DNA of 64,000 nucleotides from Isochrysis galbana (GCA_018136815.1 CM030932.1:267980-331979), one strand, 5' to 3'. Positions 33,438 through 45,162 are shown, counted from the first letter of the stretch. Translations and numbers: made by a program. The notes: generated by a model from the sequence alone, not told the origin.

Positions 33438-33537
33438 NNNNNNNNNNNNNNNNNNNNNNNNNNNNNNNNNNNNNNNNNNNNNNNNNNNNNNNNNNNNNNN
33501 NNNNNNNNNNNNNNNNNNNNNNNNNNNNNNNNNNNNN
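33438..33537. other. Assembly gap (100 N)
   Basis: 100 Ns just after the GA microsatellite, which very likely caused the break. Confidence 0.99.
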
Positions 33538-33569
33538 CCGCCCTCCCTCTCGGGAGGCAGCGGTAGGGT

Positions 33570-33765
33570 AGGGAGGGAGATGCCGGAGGGAGAGGGAGGG
33601 AGGGAGATAGATGCCGGAGGGAGGAAGGGAGATACCGGAGGGAGGGAGGGAGGGAGACAACGGGAGGGAGCGGGAGCGGGAGCGGGAGACACCGGAGGGA
33701 GGGAGGGAGATACCGGAGGGAGGGAGATACCGGAGGGAGGGAGGGAGGGAGATACCGAACGAAAG
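33570..33765. repeat. GGAGGGAGGGAGATACC minisatellite
   Basis: Irregular tandem array of GATACCGGAGGGAGG units. It is G-rich on the plus strand with potential for G-quadruplexes. Confidence 0.9.
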
Positions 33766-34969
33766 CGCAAGCCGCCTTTGCGTTTTGTGCCCAGCTCTCT
33801 AGGAGAGTTTGGGCAGATGAGGTGCCAAGTGGCGGCGCAGGGGGCAGGGGGGTGGGTGGTTCTCGCCCCCCATGAGGGGGGTCGCGGTGAGAGAGGGTGT
33901 AGCCCGGTCACTCACTAGGGGGGTGCGGAGGGCACCATCTGTAATGGGCAAACGAAGGCCTAAATAAGCTCCCTATGGGTTCTGGTATGGGAGATCAGCA
34001 AAAAAAACCGGGGGTCTTCCGGCAAAATTTTCGAAAAATACCCGATTTCAGGCCTCTGACGGCCGTGCGGAAATATATTTCAGGCCCCCCTCCGGTATTA
34101 TTGTACCGGTGTATCGCGGTGGTGCCCATGAGACAACCACCGCGGCTTGGGCGAGGCAGAGCGCCATCGCCGATCGCATCGCCAATCGTATATCGCCGGA
34201 TAAGATTCTTACTACATTCACGCGCACGCACATTCACACAAACGCGCGCAAAACTAATAGTAACAAAGTAAGAGCGCGCGGGGAAATTTCTGTGCCGCAA
34301 GAATGCCCCGCGCGGACTCGAAACGGCCGCGAGGGAGAAGTGAGAAGCAAAGACCTCAGTTTAAACCCGCTAGCCTCAGGGACTCGATGCTCGAGCTCAA
34401 GGAGCCTTGGTGACCTCCTAACCCTCCTGTCGACGCGGAACCTCCGCGTTTCTTATGGGGATTCGCCCGACATTCATTCACTGCTTTGATTCCTTCACGC
34501 GCGCAATCCTCCCATTCTCCCAAAATAGACCTCCATGGGCCGGACAAGGCGGGGGAGTCACTCACCGACGCCATGGATTTTCGTGGGGTAGAGGGGGTTC
34601 GCGGGGGGGGGGGGGGGGTCTGGGGGGGCAGGTAAGGGGGGTCCCTGGGGAATCCTTGGACACCCAGGAGGGATGGAAAATAGTGGTTAAAAAGCGTGAG
34701 TGACCGGCCTAGAGAGTGGGGGGGCGCGAGGCCCCCCTCCATGGCGACCAATCATAAGATTGGTCTTTGGGGAGCTGTGAAAAGAAAAGTAAAAATTCTT
34801 CAATTTTGGAACGGAGGTAGTACTAGCAGCGAGCAAAAGAGTGGCTCGAGTGACGGGCTAAGCAAGGAGTATGGAATGGGCGAAAGGGAAAATAAGCGAA
34901 CTGCTATGGCGGCAAAAGCACGTCGAGAGCTTCCTACTACGTTCTAAGTGTAGCCCAGGTCTGGTGTAG
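33766..34969. other. Intergenic repeats
   Basis: 34590-34620 includes a G homopolymer. 34718-34765 is a hairpin repeat C terminus with a perfect 8-bp stem (GACCAATC 34746-34753, GATTGGTC 34758-34765). 34804-34822 is Stowaway-like solo copy 2. No gene recognised. Confidence 0.55.
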
Positions 34970-36520
34970 TCAACGTTGCAATCTTGACAACCCACATAGC
35001 TCCCCCCGAGGAAGGGTGTACCATAGTTCATAGTGTGGTCGGTCGACCATCACAAAAGGTGGTAGTGCTCCCGTCCTCCCGGCGATCGCAAGCAGAAACA
35101 GGCGTGATTGCCATGATGCGGACGTGCCTACAAATGCATGGGCGCCTGCGAGTAGGTCGATGTCAGCAAGAGCGGAGCCAAGTGTAGCAGTTGTGTTCAC
35201 GAGACCACGTCTGCGTCGAATTTCGATGAAGTTATTCTCGGCTGATGGAGCATCTACATTGAGACTTGCGAGCTCAGAGGCTCCGCCCCAAGCCTGGCCA
35301 CGGCTTGTCCTGACGAAGTATATTCGTCCATAACCTGCACGAAAAGCTATTCGCTGCACGTCATTGATCGCCTCCGATGAGTCTGATGCAAGGAGCAAAG
35401 AGGCGCAAGAGCGCCTGCTGCGTTGAGGAGTTTCAGGTATCCTATGCACCGCCCGAAGTACATCATTTGCCGCCGCGACATAATCTTCTGCAGTGTAGCA
35501 GGGCCTACCAATAGGACGCCCGCAGTCTCCCTCGGGATCAATACGACCATCACCACGCTCTGCCCATCGCATGCATGCATCCCCACGTCGGATGTGGACG
35601 GCTATCTTTGTGCTACTATTACATGTTGTGGACATGAGAGTGGGTGCTGCTACACGGATAGCTGGGCCGGCCACAGAGCCGAGCTTTGCCCACGAAGTGA
35701 GAAGAGGCCGTGGCGTTGGCTGTATATTGACCAGACTCCCGAACTGCCGACGCAGTTGGACGCCACATGGTCCGGCAGAGCTGAGAACGAGTCGCATACA
35801 TTGACCAGCCCACCATGCACCGGCATGTGTTCGGCCACCTAGCAACAGCTCATGAATCCCTTGCGTGGCAACGGACGACGACCGTTTAACCCACGGACTG
35901 TCAGGTTGCAGGCGCTGGATCGTCTCAGGCACTCCTCTGGCAGCTTGTGCGATGTGAGCCATGACCGTGCGTACTGCAGGGGTCAGGGTCACAGCCCTCG
36001 AATACCTAGTGCACACATCTGCGTAGAACCAAGCCTCGGCGTTCGTTGATTGACTGCAAGAACTGCGTCCGCTTCCATCTGGCCGCCATTCCCACGACGT
36101 CAACCGGGTAAACGGCATCACATACCGGAATGGGGCTCGCTCCGCCGTGCTCGACACGTACAGGAGCAGAGCTGTGCGCGCTAAGAACTTTGCGATTGTG
36201 GGTGGCGCGTCACCAAAATCGCCGAACCTCAGACTGTCTACACCGCCCATAGCGCTTGGCAGCGCGTCCTCGCTGGCGGTGGGCAGAGAGCACATGTATT
36301 CCTCGAACGCGGCCTGAGCGCATGACGCGTCACGCTTGAATGCGGCCGAGGCGTTGCGTGGCGGCACGTACTGCAGGCTGTGTGTCCACGGCACGCCAGT
36401 CTCGTGCTGCTGCAGCTCAGCCAGTTCATGGAGCACCTGCGACGGCTGACACGCCGTGGCCCTCGACGAAGCCATTATAGAACTAGGTGGCTTGTCGGCA
36501 AGTGCGCAGTGAGGCTAACC
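34970..36520 (-). CDS. GT-B fucosyltransferase-like protein
   Basis: A glycosyltransferase probably acting on glycans in the secretory pathway. The main exon runs 36436-34970. The GDP-fucose binding signature IAVHIRRGDAC sits at about residue 294 of the longest frame, as in NodZ/FUT8-type enzymes. LLASDSSEAINDVQ and IDLLAGAHAFVGTSASWQSR match the C-terminal GT-B donor half. An upstream exon ending TISYPIQ at 36520 joins in frame through an 83 bp intron (36519-36437, GTTAGC...CGCAG). Its start is uncertain; a long minus frame extends to 37215. The ATG at 36475 lies within that intron, so it is probably not the true start. No membrane anchor was identified. Family level is fairly sure; linkage specificity is not. 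Confidence 0.72.
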
Positions 36521-36837
36521 TGGATCGGATAGGAGATGGTCTGTCTGCGGAGAGGCAACGGCTCGAACAAGAAGGCCGAAGTCGGCGCTGCCGAGGGGGC
36601 CGACGGCTCTCCTACGTCAGCGATCATCAGATCACACAGCCTATGAGTAGAGAGAGGGGTTTTCCAGGCCGCAATAGATAGGGCCCCCAACAGCCCCCCG
36701 CCCCAACAGTGTCGGGGCGCTGTTGAGGGTCTATTGCGGCCGTCCTGCAAAAGGAGAAAATCGTGTTTTCCTCTCAATAGTGGTCTTCTCAGCAGTGGTC
36801 TGCGGCAGTACGCAGGGAGACTGGCGGGGGAGGTGCG

Positions 36838-37330
36838 ATGCCGACGCGCCCCTTCACGGCACAGGAGCTGGAGGAGGCGGAGCTGGCCATGATACTGGCC
36901 TACTTGAAGCGCAGGAGGCGCTGGCGTGGGGAGGACTGCGATGCTGCGTGGGGCCGGCGCTCTGAGCGCATCCTTCTTGCGCTCGCACGAGAGATTCTCT
37001 CTTCTCTCGCGCTCCATGCGCTCGAGAATTAAGCCAGAGCGTTTGTCAATGGCAAGACTGCAACGGGAGGCCGCATAGGCATAGGCGGGCGCGGGGGAGG
37101 GCGTGCAGGCCCGCAATAATGTGTATGTGAGCTTCGGCTTTTTCGGCTCGAAGATCTTCCCAGGGTGATTGACGCCTTGCAGCTCCCTGTTGGCTTTCGA
37201 TTGAAGGGGCGGCATGTGATGAGCGGAGAAGAGGCGGCCCTCATTGCTCTGCGCCGGTACAAGACCCCAGGTGCGCGGAGCGCGGCGAGCGCTTGGCCAC
37301 TCGAGCGATGTGACCAGACTATTTGTGCAT
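36838..37330 (+). pseudogene. Possible Harbinger-type transposase remnant
   Basis: 36838-37032 encodes PFTAQELEEAELAMILAYLK and a basic patch. 37165-37265 encodes IDALQLPVGFRLKGRHVMSG and EEAALIALRRYKTPG, reminiscent of the N-terminal region of PIF/Harbinger-like DDE transposases. The frames are separated by a stop and spacer. It overlaps the upstream minus-strand frame of the fucosyltransferase gene, so one reading must be wrong. A tentative call. Confidence 0.3.
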
Positions 37331-37622
37331 CCTGCCCCAGTGCGACTCCAATCGGCCCAACATTGTGTTGTCCGCAGGTAGCGCTGTCGTCTTATGCGTG
37401 GAGACCAAGTGGAGCGAGGCCGCGATCTCTAAGGTCTAAGGCGCATCACGCGATGGTGCAACGTGTTCACACAACCTTTCCCTTTCCCTTTCCAATCCTG
37501 CTCGATTCTCGTAATTTGTCGTGTTTTGCTTCCTTGTTTAGTCGGTACATGCTGGCTTCTATGGAGTGCCTTTCCTTCTCTAGGCGCCATCCTTGCTTCC
37601 CAAAGGCTCTCTCACATCTCTC

Positions 37623-37641
37623 TTTTGGAACGGAGGTAGTA
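37623..37641 (+). repeat. Stowaway-like terminal sequence, solo copy 3
   Basis: 19 bp identical to 12856-12874 and 34804-34822, in the same orientation. Confidence 0.5.
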
Positions 37642-37897
37642 AATTAGTAATTAGTTCGCTAACCGCCAATTTGTGCTATGTAGGTACTGTGCGAGGAGTG
37701 CTAGAGGGTACTAGATAATTATAGAGTAGAGAGCAGTCGTACTTTGTTTTTCCTTCCTCCCCGTTCGGTCTCATTTCCTCATCGCTCGCTCTCTGTGTGG
37801 TGGTCTGTCTTCTCATGTTGTCTCTCCTCTCTTGTCTTCTCTTCTTTCCGTCTTTCATCCCAACCAAGTGAGAGTCTCCCTAGGGCCGACAGCGCCG

Positions 37898-38580
37898 ATG
37901 CTGCGCATCCTGGCACCTCTTCTCCTCCTCGCGTCGGCGGATGCGCTACGACTGCCCACTCGGCTGAGCCGGCGCGATGTAGGCTCTGCACTCACCATCT
38001 CTGCGGCGGGCCTCGGTTCCGCCGCTTGCACTCTGCTCCTCCCTCGCAGTGCGCTCGCCTCCGTCGAGGCCAAGGCCAAGCTGCGTGAGACATCTGCAGC
38101 TCGAGAGGCGGCAGAGGCACTAGCCGAGACAACAGGCGCCAAGCTGGTGAAAGCGCGCGCCGATTTGGAGCAGGTTGTCAAGATCCTCGAGACCAATCAA
38201 GACTGGGTTGGAATTCGGCGCCTCTTGGCAGCAAAGCCCGGCGTTGGAGACCTCCGTACGTATGCCAACGAGCAGGCTGCCGCCAAACCGGCCAAGGCTG
38301 GCGCGATTGCGGCGGCCAAAAAAGCTGCGCTTGCAGCCATCTTCATTGTTGACAAAAAGGCTTATGAACGACAAGTAGAAGAAATCACAAGATACGAAGT
38401 GCGATGAAGCGTGCGCGATGACAGCACGATGCCAAAAACACATAGCAGTAGTAGCTCTGACATGCGTTGGCCTCCTTTGAACTGGCGCAGGTGGGCCCTG
38501 ATAAGAAAATAATCGATGCAAAAGATCTGATATCGGCCATGATGGAGGCGCTTGCCGCAGTCGACACCATCATCGGGTAA
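37898..38580 (+). CDS. Thylakoid-lumen helical protein, PsbQ-like candidate
   Basis: Two exons (37898-38398 and 38491-38580, phase 0, GTGCGA...GCGCAG intron) give 196 residues. The leader is tripartite: signal peptide MLRILAPLLLLASADA, a short transit region, then a twin-arginine thylakoid signal (SRRDVGS, Arg25-26) with a hydrophobic stretch and a likely cleavage after SALA (residue 54). The mature part is Ala/Lys-rich and helical, with VKILETNQDWVGIRRLLAAK, the spacing seen in PsbQ-type four-helix lumen proteins. Exon 2 adds DAKDLISAMMEALAAVDTII. Targeting to the lumen is a strong inference; membership in the PsbQ family is a suggestion. Confidence 0.7.
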
Positions 38581-39369
38581 TGACGGAATGGTTCTATTGC
38601 TGCAGACTCGACTATGATTAAGTGACAAAAGTGAAAACTTCAGCCCTCAAACCCAACACACACATGCTGCAATCATTATTTCCGCAACGGTGCAGCGAGA
38701 GTCCCGTGTAGAGGCTAGAGAGCGCGCGATTGACTGTACGCCACACGCATGTGGGGAGGTATTGTGGAAACTCAATCGTTAAGCTGCGCGGTGCGCAACT
38801 GGCCATATCAGAGCGACTAAATGCGGCATGAACATGAATGGCAATGAGTAGTGGAAAAGGGTCGGTGGTGGTGGTGAGGCCTGGTGGCGGGCTGTTTGTG
38901 TGGCTTAAAATTTTTATAGGTGTCCGCTTAGCTACTGTCTGCTATTCCTCTCCTCACTGAGACACCACCGTCATCGCCCTAGCCTCTATCTACCGTACCC
39001 CCTTTCCCGCCCCCCCCGCTCGTGCTCCTCGTTCGACTGCCGTTCTTTTGTTATCGGTTTCGGGGGGTCGGCCCATGTGCACTAAGGCTGTGAACACCCA
39101 CCGGCGAGGCCAAACATGTTTGGAGGTGGTAGTGGATCACAGCTACATAGATAGCTACCTAGGTAGATTGTGTCAGTGGAGGAACAGGTGCATGTTAATT
39201 AACATTGTTATTAACATGTTAGTAACACTGTTAGCCACGTTAACAGGTAATTTGGTGCCGTACTAAAGAAATGTCTGGGCGCCTCGGGATCCGCAGGCTG
39301 CAGGGCGGAGAGACGAAAGGGGGCTGCGCTTCCTCCCCCCCCGCGCGCGGGGGGCAGTCGGCTACCATC
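38581..39369. other. Intergenic, nothing certain
   Basis: No gene recognised. 39190-39245 is AT-rich with overlapping palindromes (TTAATTAA, TTAACATG, GTTAAC), a possible promoter for the chromodomain gene. Confidence 0.4.
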
Positions 39370-39654
39370 ATGGGCAAGCGCAAAGGGCGAGCGGCGATGG
39401 CGCGGACGACGAGGAGACATAGAGACGTACGTACGAGGTGGACTTCATCGGACTTCATCGTGGCCCGCAAGCTCGTCGATGGTCTATCCCATTACCTCAT
39501 CAGGTGGAAGGGATACGATGAGAAGGACGACAGCTGGGAGCCTCTCATCAACCTGGCGGGCATCGAGCAAGATGTCGCTGCGTTCGAGAGCAAGAAAGAA
39601 GAGGAAGGAGAAGGAGGCACCCGTGTCACAATAAGAAAGAAACAGGCCACCTAG
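39370..39654 (+). CDS. Small stand-alone chromodomain protein
   Basis: 94 residues from the ATG at 39370, or 127 from an upstream in-frame ATG at 39271. A basic N-terminus (MGKRKGRAAMARTTRRHRD) precedes one chromodomain: DFIVARKLVDGLSHYLIRWK then GYDEKDDSWEPLINL, with the aromatic positions (F, W, W) that normally form a methyl-lysine cage. A charged tail follows. It could be an HP1-like reader or a domesticated chromodomain from a chromovirus integrase. No integrase sequence is adjacent and no introns are evident. Confidence 0.75.
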   Translation: MGKRKGRAAMARTTRRHRDVRTRWTSSDFIVARKLVDGLSHYLIRWKGYDEKDDSWEPLINLAGIEQDVAAFESKKEEEGEGGTRVTIRKKQAT

Positions 39655-40166
39655 CGGCACAGGAGGAGGGCGAGAACTAAACGATGGGGGCAGGTCTTAC
39701 CGATGGGGGCAGGTGCACCCCGCTCGAACTCATCACCCCGCAACCTGAGCCCCTAACTAAGTAGAGCACGAGCGCATGAGGGTAGACGCCGCAAAGTGGG
39801 TAGTGAGGGAAAGAAGGGGGAAAGGGTGTGGCTACTAGAATGAGTCCCATAGCCGCGAGCGAGGCGAGAGTATTAAAATATTTTTTTCTTACACGCGATG
39901 GCGGAGGAGACAAAATGAAATTGTAAAACATTGCGGGGCAAAAGACAACAAAATAGGCGCAGCATACACATAGCGGCAACTATACCTAGATCGCTCTCAC
40001 CCTCGCCTTTGCGGAGGCTCCGCACGCATCTCCGCATGCTGGGACGGCTGACTTGGGTCAGCTCAGGCCCGGTAACATCGATCGGCGCCACCATACAAGC
40101 TAGTCAAAGCGTACCGCAGTTGCACCATCACATCACCATTTCACCCTCGCCGCTGCTCACAATGCA
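39655..40166. other. Intergenic between chromodomain gene and p23
   Basis: No gene recognised. 40131-40166 is the likely p23 3' UTR. Confidence 0.4.
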
Positions 40167-41025
40167 TTAGTCTACTTCCTCGAGAGGCGGCGGGCCATCT
40201 TCCTCACCTCCAATGGGCGGCAGATCCTTCGGCTCGAGGTCATCCAAAGGCTCGTCGTCGTCCTCGTCGTCGAAGTCGGCACCAGGCATACCGGCTGCAT
40301 CGCCCATACCCATGCCTCCCATGCCTCCCATCATCGAGCTGAAGTCCATCCCGCCCATTCCACCCATTCCGCCCATGTCGTCGAATCCACCGCCCATCGC
40401 GACCTCGCCGGTGTACTCCTTATCGTCCTCCTCGCACCACTTGGAGAAGTCCACCTGAAATTCGCGGGGTAAGCAGTGATGGGCATGTGCAAACCTTGCA
40501 AGAGACCGGTCAAGGGCAAAAGGCGATGATGCAGCACCTTGATGAATCGCTTCAGCCCCTTGTCCTTCGTGAGCCCGTCCCACCACTCCTCCTCCTTCTT
40601 CTTGAGGGTGATGACGACCGCCCTGCGTACCGCCAGAACACGCACTGGTGAGTCCCGCTTCCTAATCGCCAGGCGTGGTGCACGCATCGATGCCTGCTCA
40701 TCATCCGGAGCCTTCTCCTCCCCCCCCCCTTCTGGCTCCCCCACCACATGGCAGACACCACTCCCGCGGCCCCCCTCCCCTCCCAGCCCCCCGGGAGCAT
40801 CAGCTCGCACCGGTCGTTCGAGAACCACTTGCTCCCCTCCGAGTCGATCTCCGCCCAGAGCGGCATGTTCTCCAGCTTGTAGCTCTTGCCGGCCGCGTCT
40901 GCGTCGAGAGAGAGCAGCCCATCAGTCAGTGAGACCTTGACGTTGGAGGTTCCAAGCATCTCGAAGGTGACGAAGACCTTGTTGACACGCTGGGCCCAGA
41001 CTAGCGTCGGCGTCAACGTCGTCAT
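40167..41025 (-). CDS. SBA1/PTGES3: Hsp90 co-chaperone p23 (3 exons)
   Basis: p23 binds ATP-bound Hsp90 dimers and stabilises client complexes in the cytosol. Exons 41025-40811, 40622-40538 and 40454-40167 (phases 2, 0) give 195 residues. The CS domain begins TPTLVWAQRVNKVFVTFEML and includes GKSYKLE, SKWFSNDR, then across the intron AVVITLKKKEEEWWDGLTKD and VDFSKWCEEDD, the p23 signature after the CS beta-sandwich. The tail is Gly/Met-rich (GGMGGM repeats) and ends in an acidic stretch, as in plant p23. The first intron (40810-40623) is 188 bp and contains a C run. The gene is divergent from beta-glucuronidase across a C-rich island. Confidence 0.92.
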
Positions 41026-41039
41026 CTCACCACGCTCTC

Positions 41040-41560
41040 TCTCTCTCCTGCTCTCTCTCCCTCCCTCTTTCTCTCGGCCTCTAGCGCTCGCTGCGCTGCT
41101 GCCCGCGGCACCGCACTCCCGCTCTCTCTCTCTCTCTCCCCCCCCCCTCCCCCCCTCGCGATCCTTCTTCTCTTCTCTGGGCCTTCCCTCTTTTCCCGCT
41201 TCCCTTTCTCCTCTCCCTCCCTCCGCCGCCTCTCTGATGACGCACAGGGATTTGGACTCGTGCGTATAAAGTAGAGAAGTAAAGTACTCCTCCCACCTCT
41301 CCGCCTGCTGCACAAGCCAGGATTCCTCCCTCTCCCTCACACACACACGTGTCCGCCCCCGCCCCCCCCCCCCCCCCCCCTTCCCCCCCCCCCCCCCTCC
41401 CCCCCCGCCCCCCGCCCCCCCGCCCCCCCTTCTCCCCCGGCCCCCGCCCCCCTCCGCCCCGCGCCGCCCCGCCCCCTTCCCCCCCGCCCCCCGCCCCCCC
41501 GCCCCCCCCCACCTTCCCCTTCCCCCCCCGCCCCGCCCCGCTCGCGCTGCGGTCCCGCAC
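41040..41560. promoter_or_regulatory. CT tract and C-rich island between p23 and GUSB
   Basis: 41040-41230 is CT-rich (purine on the p23 sense strand). 41350-41545 is nearly pure C with interspersed G and T, able to form i-motif or G-quadruplex on the opposite strand. It lies in the ~745 bp divergent promoter region of p23 (-) and GUSB (+). Confidence 0.6.
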
Positions 41561-41769
41561 CCAGTCAGTCAGTCACTGATGACTCGGACGCCAAAACAAC
41601 AAAACACACCCATACAAGTACTCTCTGCTCTCCAGATCTCTCTACTCTACAATACTACTCTCTCCGCTCTCCACCCACGCCAGTCTCTAAAGTAGTACTT
41701 AGAGAGCAACTATCCCTCCCCTTTTCTCGCTCCGTCCCCCCCGCCGGTACTCCGCCGTCCGATGGCGCG

Positions 41770-44700
41770 ATGGCGCCTTCAGGCCCGCCCCTCTCCCCCT
41801 CCCCACTCTTCCTCCTCCTCCTCCTCCCCGTGAGGCTCTGGATGAGAGGCGCCGCGGCGGCAGGACTGCTTCACCCGCAGGAGAGCGAGACCAGGGAGCT
41901 CAAGGATCTCTCCGGCCTCTGGCGCTTCCGTGTAGACTATGCCGCCGCGGGATTCGCGGAGCAATGGTGGATGGCACCGCTACGCACTGTGGCGCGCATG
42001 CCGGTCCCCTGCTCATACAACGAGCTGGGCCAGGACCGAAGGATGAGAGATCACGTTGGAATGGTCTGGTACGAGCTCGACGACGTCTTCCTTCCTCTCC
42101 GCTGGCTCACGCAGCGGCTTGTGCTGTACGTCGGCTCGGCCAACCATCATGCCACCGCGTGGATCAATGGCCAGCTCGTCGGCTCGCACAATGGCGGCCA
42201 TCTGCCGTTCCACCTTGAGGTTGCAAGCGAGCTAGCCAATTTTGGCAAGGCCAACCGCATCACCATTGCCGTCAACAACACCCTCACGCCCACCAGCATC
42301 CCGTCAGGACACGTCCAGATAAACCTCGCCGGCCGGCGTGTGCAGCGGCTCCAGATGGACTTCTTCAACTACGCTGGCCTTCACAGGCGGGTGCTTCTGT
42401 ACACGACTCCGAAGGTGTTCCTCTCCGACGTGTCTCTCTCTTCTCAGATCTCCTCGCAGCTTGAAGACTCCGACGCCCACCTGAACGTCTTTGTTTCCGC
42501 TGCTGGCGCGGCAAATGTTCTGCTCACGCTCTTTGACGCGAGTGGCACTGCCGTCGCCCGGGGTCGGATGCCTGCTGACCCGCGACGCGGAGGCCGGCTT
42601 GTCCTGCACAACCCTCACTTGTGGTGGCCTGTCTACATGTCCGAGACGCCGGGCTATTTGTACAACTTACAGCTGGAGGTGTTGATGCAGGTGATGCGGG
42701 CGCTCCAGCCTACCTCGTGGGGGGTGGACGATGGTGCAGCCGATCCGACTGCCGTCCGCCTCATGTTGCACAGGATGGCAGCGTAGTCGATGTATACAGG
42801 ATGCGCCACGGGGTGCGCACCGTAGGAGTCTCCGCGAGCGGCGCATTGCTTATCAATGGCGCGAGGCTGTACCTGCATGGATTCGGCAAGCACGAGGACT
42901 CGGTGCTCCATGGCAGGGGCATGGATCTCGCCGTCATGATCAAGGATTGGGAACTCCTTGGGTGAGACTCCAGATTTAGCGTGCATCGTTCAGAACGAGC
43001 GTGCTTGTTCATATGAATGCGGGCGAGGCTGCACGAAATTTGGGATGCGGAGATGTCGTCGTGGGGAGCCACTGGCGAGGAGCTCTATCTCCATACTCTT
43101 CCGTGTCAGCCACATGGTGTACCGGCACACGCATAGCCCAACATCCTCACGAAGGCTCCTCGTCCCATGATCGTAGCTGGGTTGGAGCCAACTCCATTCG
43201 CACATCGCACTATCCCTATGCCGATGAGGCCATGGCCTTGTGTGACGAGAAGGGCATCGTCGTTATCGACGAGGCGCCCGCTGTAGGGCTCCAGGTGATG
43301 GGCAACACGTCATTCTTGGTTGTCCTCTTTCCCACGCTTGAGTGCACCACCACGGCGGGCGGGCTATCGTTCTGCTATTTGGCGCAGCAGGCTGTCATGA
43401 GTCAATTGTACCCATCTGTCCCGTTTCGCGCCTCCCACTATGCTACTTGGCAGGGCTCCAATATGGTTAGAGAGACGCTTGCCCGACATCTCGAGTCCAT
43501 TTCGGAGATGATTTCGCGAGATCGAAACCACGCCTCGGTAAGGTCAGGCATTCATACGGCAGCTGTCATTTGCCAATCGCAGGCATCACCGCCTGACCAA
43601 TTCTTCAACTAGGCCCTACCTACCCTCGGCCGCTTGCGGCAGCCACCCAACGCGTCTCATTCTTTTAACTTTGGTGAGTTAGATGGATTCTAGGCCATGC
43701 CGATCTCATGAAAACATTGGTCTCATCGCCTCTTTAGGTAATCGCATGGTCAATAGCCAATGAGCCCGATTCGGAAGCTCCGGCTGCTGCGGCTTATTTC
43801 AAGCATGTCGCCGCGCATACACGCGGCCTCGACCCGACTCGTCCAATTACTTTTGCATCCTTTAAATCTCCTGCCAAGGATCTCGTAGCAGAACATGTAG
43901 ATTTCATCATGGTGCGTAGCAATTCACGACTCGATGGTCGTGCCCATCTTAGATGGGCCAATGACGTACTGCACGCGTTTGCGGACGCTCAGGTCAACCG
44001 ATACTATGCATGGTACACCAATACGGGCCAGACCGACATCATCCCCCTCGCTCTCGAGAAGGATATGCTGGCGTGGCACAAGCGATTCCCTGCTAAGCCG
44101 GTGCGCGTTCACGCCCAATTTGTATCTCGACTGCACGACGAGCCGAATCCTGAGCCAGCCATTACAAAGATCGGCCTTTATGGAATTCCGCCCGACGGAC
44201 CGCGCGCAGGTCATGCTCTCTGAGTACGGCGCCGACGCTGTCGCCGGAATGCACGCTGACCCGCCGATTTCATTCAGTGAAGAGTTCCAAGTAGAATACA
44301 TATCACAGCATTTTGCGACGTTCGACGCTCTTCGTCACTTGGGCTGGTGAGGTGGCTGCGCCCGAGCTCGGGACGTAGTAGTTCAGGACAAAATAGGCAG
44401 GAGGCACCTAAAACAAGCTGAGGAGCGCGTGCATCGTGGGGCGGGGCTGAATATTTTTACGTCGGGGCTATCAACGTTCTAGTTAGAGCGGGGCGTCCTT
44501 TTTTGTAATAACCCAAAGGGGGCGGAATGGGTTGCCGTACTCGTTGTGCTACATGTTCTGGACCGAAATGGGCCCGCGGCTCTATTGCGATTGGGGCGCT
44601 TTCCACCTCTCTTTCCGCTCCCCTCCTCTTCCTCAGGTTTCTTGGAGAGCATGTATGGAATCTTGCCGACTTCATGACAAACCAAGGCGTTACTCGGGTC

Positions 44701-45162
44701 GTGGGTAACAAGAAGGGCATCTTCACCCGTGATCGGCAGCCGAAAATGGCAGCGTTTGCGGTGCGCGAGCGGTACTTGAGGCTTGCGAATGCCACGGTGC
44801 GCTATCCAGCTACTCTTTTGGAGCTTCGGGTACTTGCAGCCGAGCCTCTTACTCGCGCAACGCAGCAGCTACGACGCCAACAGCTGCGGCGGCAGGAGCA
44901 CCGGCAACAGCACGAGGACGCAAGAGTCCCTCCACGATTACGCTCATCGACAACGGCGGCGGAGCGTGATACGACAACGGAGACTGCCTCAGAGCTCGAC
45001 GAGCAGCTGACGTCAAAGAAGTGGCTTGAGGTGCGCCGACGCCTTGGGAACACATCTCGATGTGCGTTCATCCCAACCACACAACGGATAGGTCACCTCG
45101 ATCCGCTAAGCCGTCGCTTTAAGAAAAAAGCAAGCCGTGCAACCTCCCCGGACCAGTCATAG
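41770..45162 (+). CDS. GUSB: Beta-glucuronidase, GH2 family (8 exons)
   Basis: Hydrolyses beta-D-glucuronides; in animals it is lysosomal. Exons: 41770-42690, 42774-42961, 43177-43294, 43454-43537, 43738-43911, 43993-44100, 44210-44346 and 44637-45162, with matching phases, 751 residues. An N-terminal hydrophobic segment (LFLLLLLPV) is a likely signal peptide. The GH2 sugar-binding domain shows [20 protein letters not shown] and [13 protein letters not shown]. The TIM barrel shows [29 protein letters not shown] and [11 protein letters not shown], where Glu446 is the acid/base. [13 protein letters not shown] holds Glu536, the nucleophile (human Glu451 and Glu540). [13 protein letters not shown] and [14 protein letters not shown] end the catalytic domain. 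About 120 extra C-terminal residues, rich in Arg/Gln/Thr, are unlike typical members. Identity is firm. Confidence 0.92.

Noticed and set aside
41081-41579. Gly-rich or Pro-rich ORFs in the C-rich island
   Set aside because: Homopolymer composition; the region is a divergent promoter.
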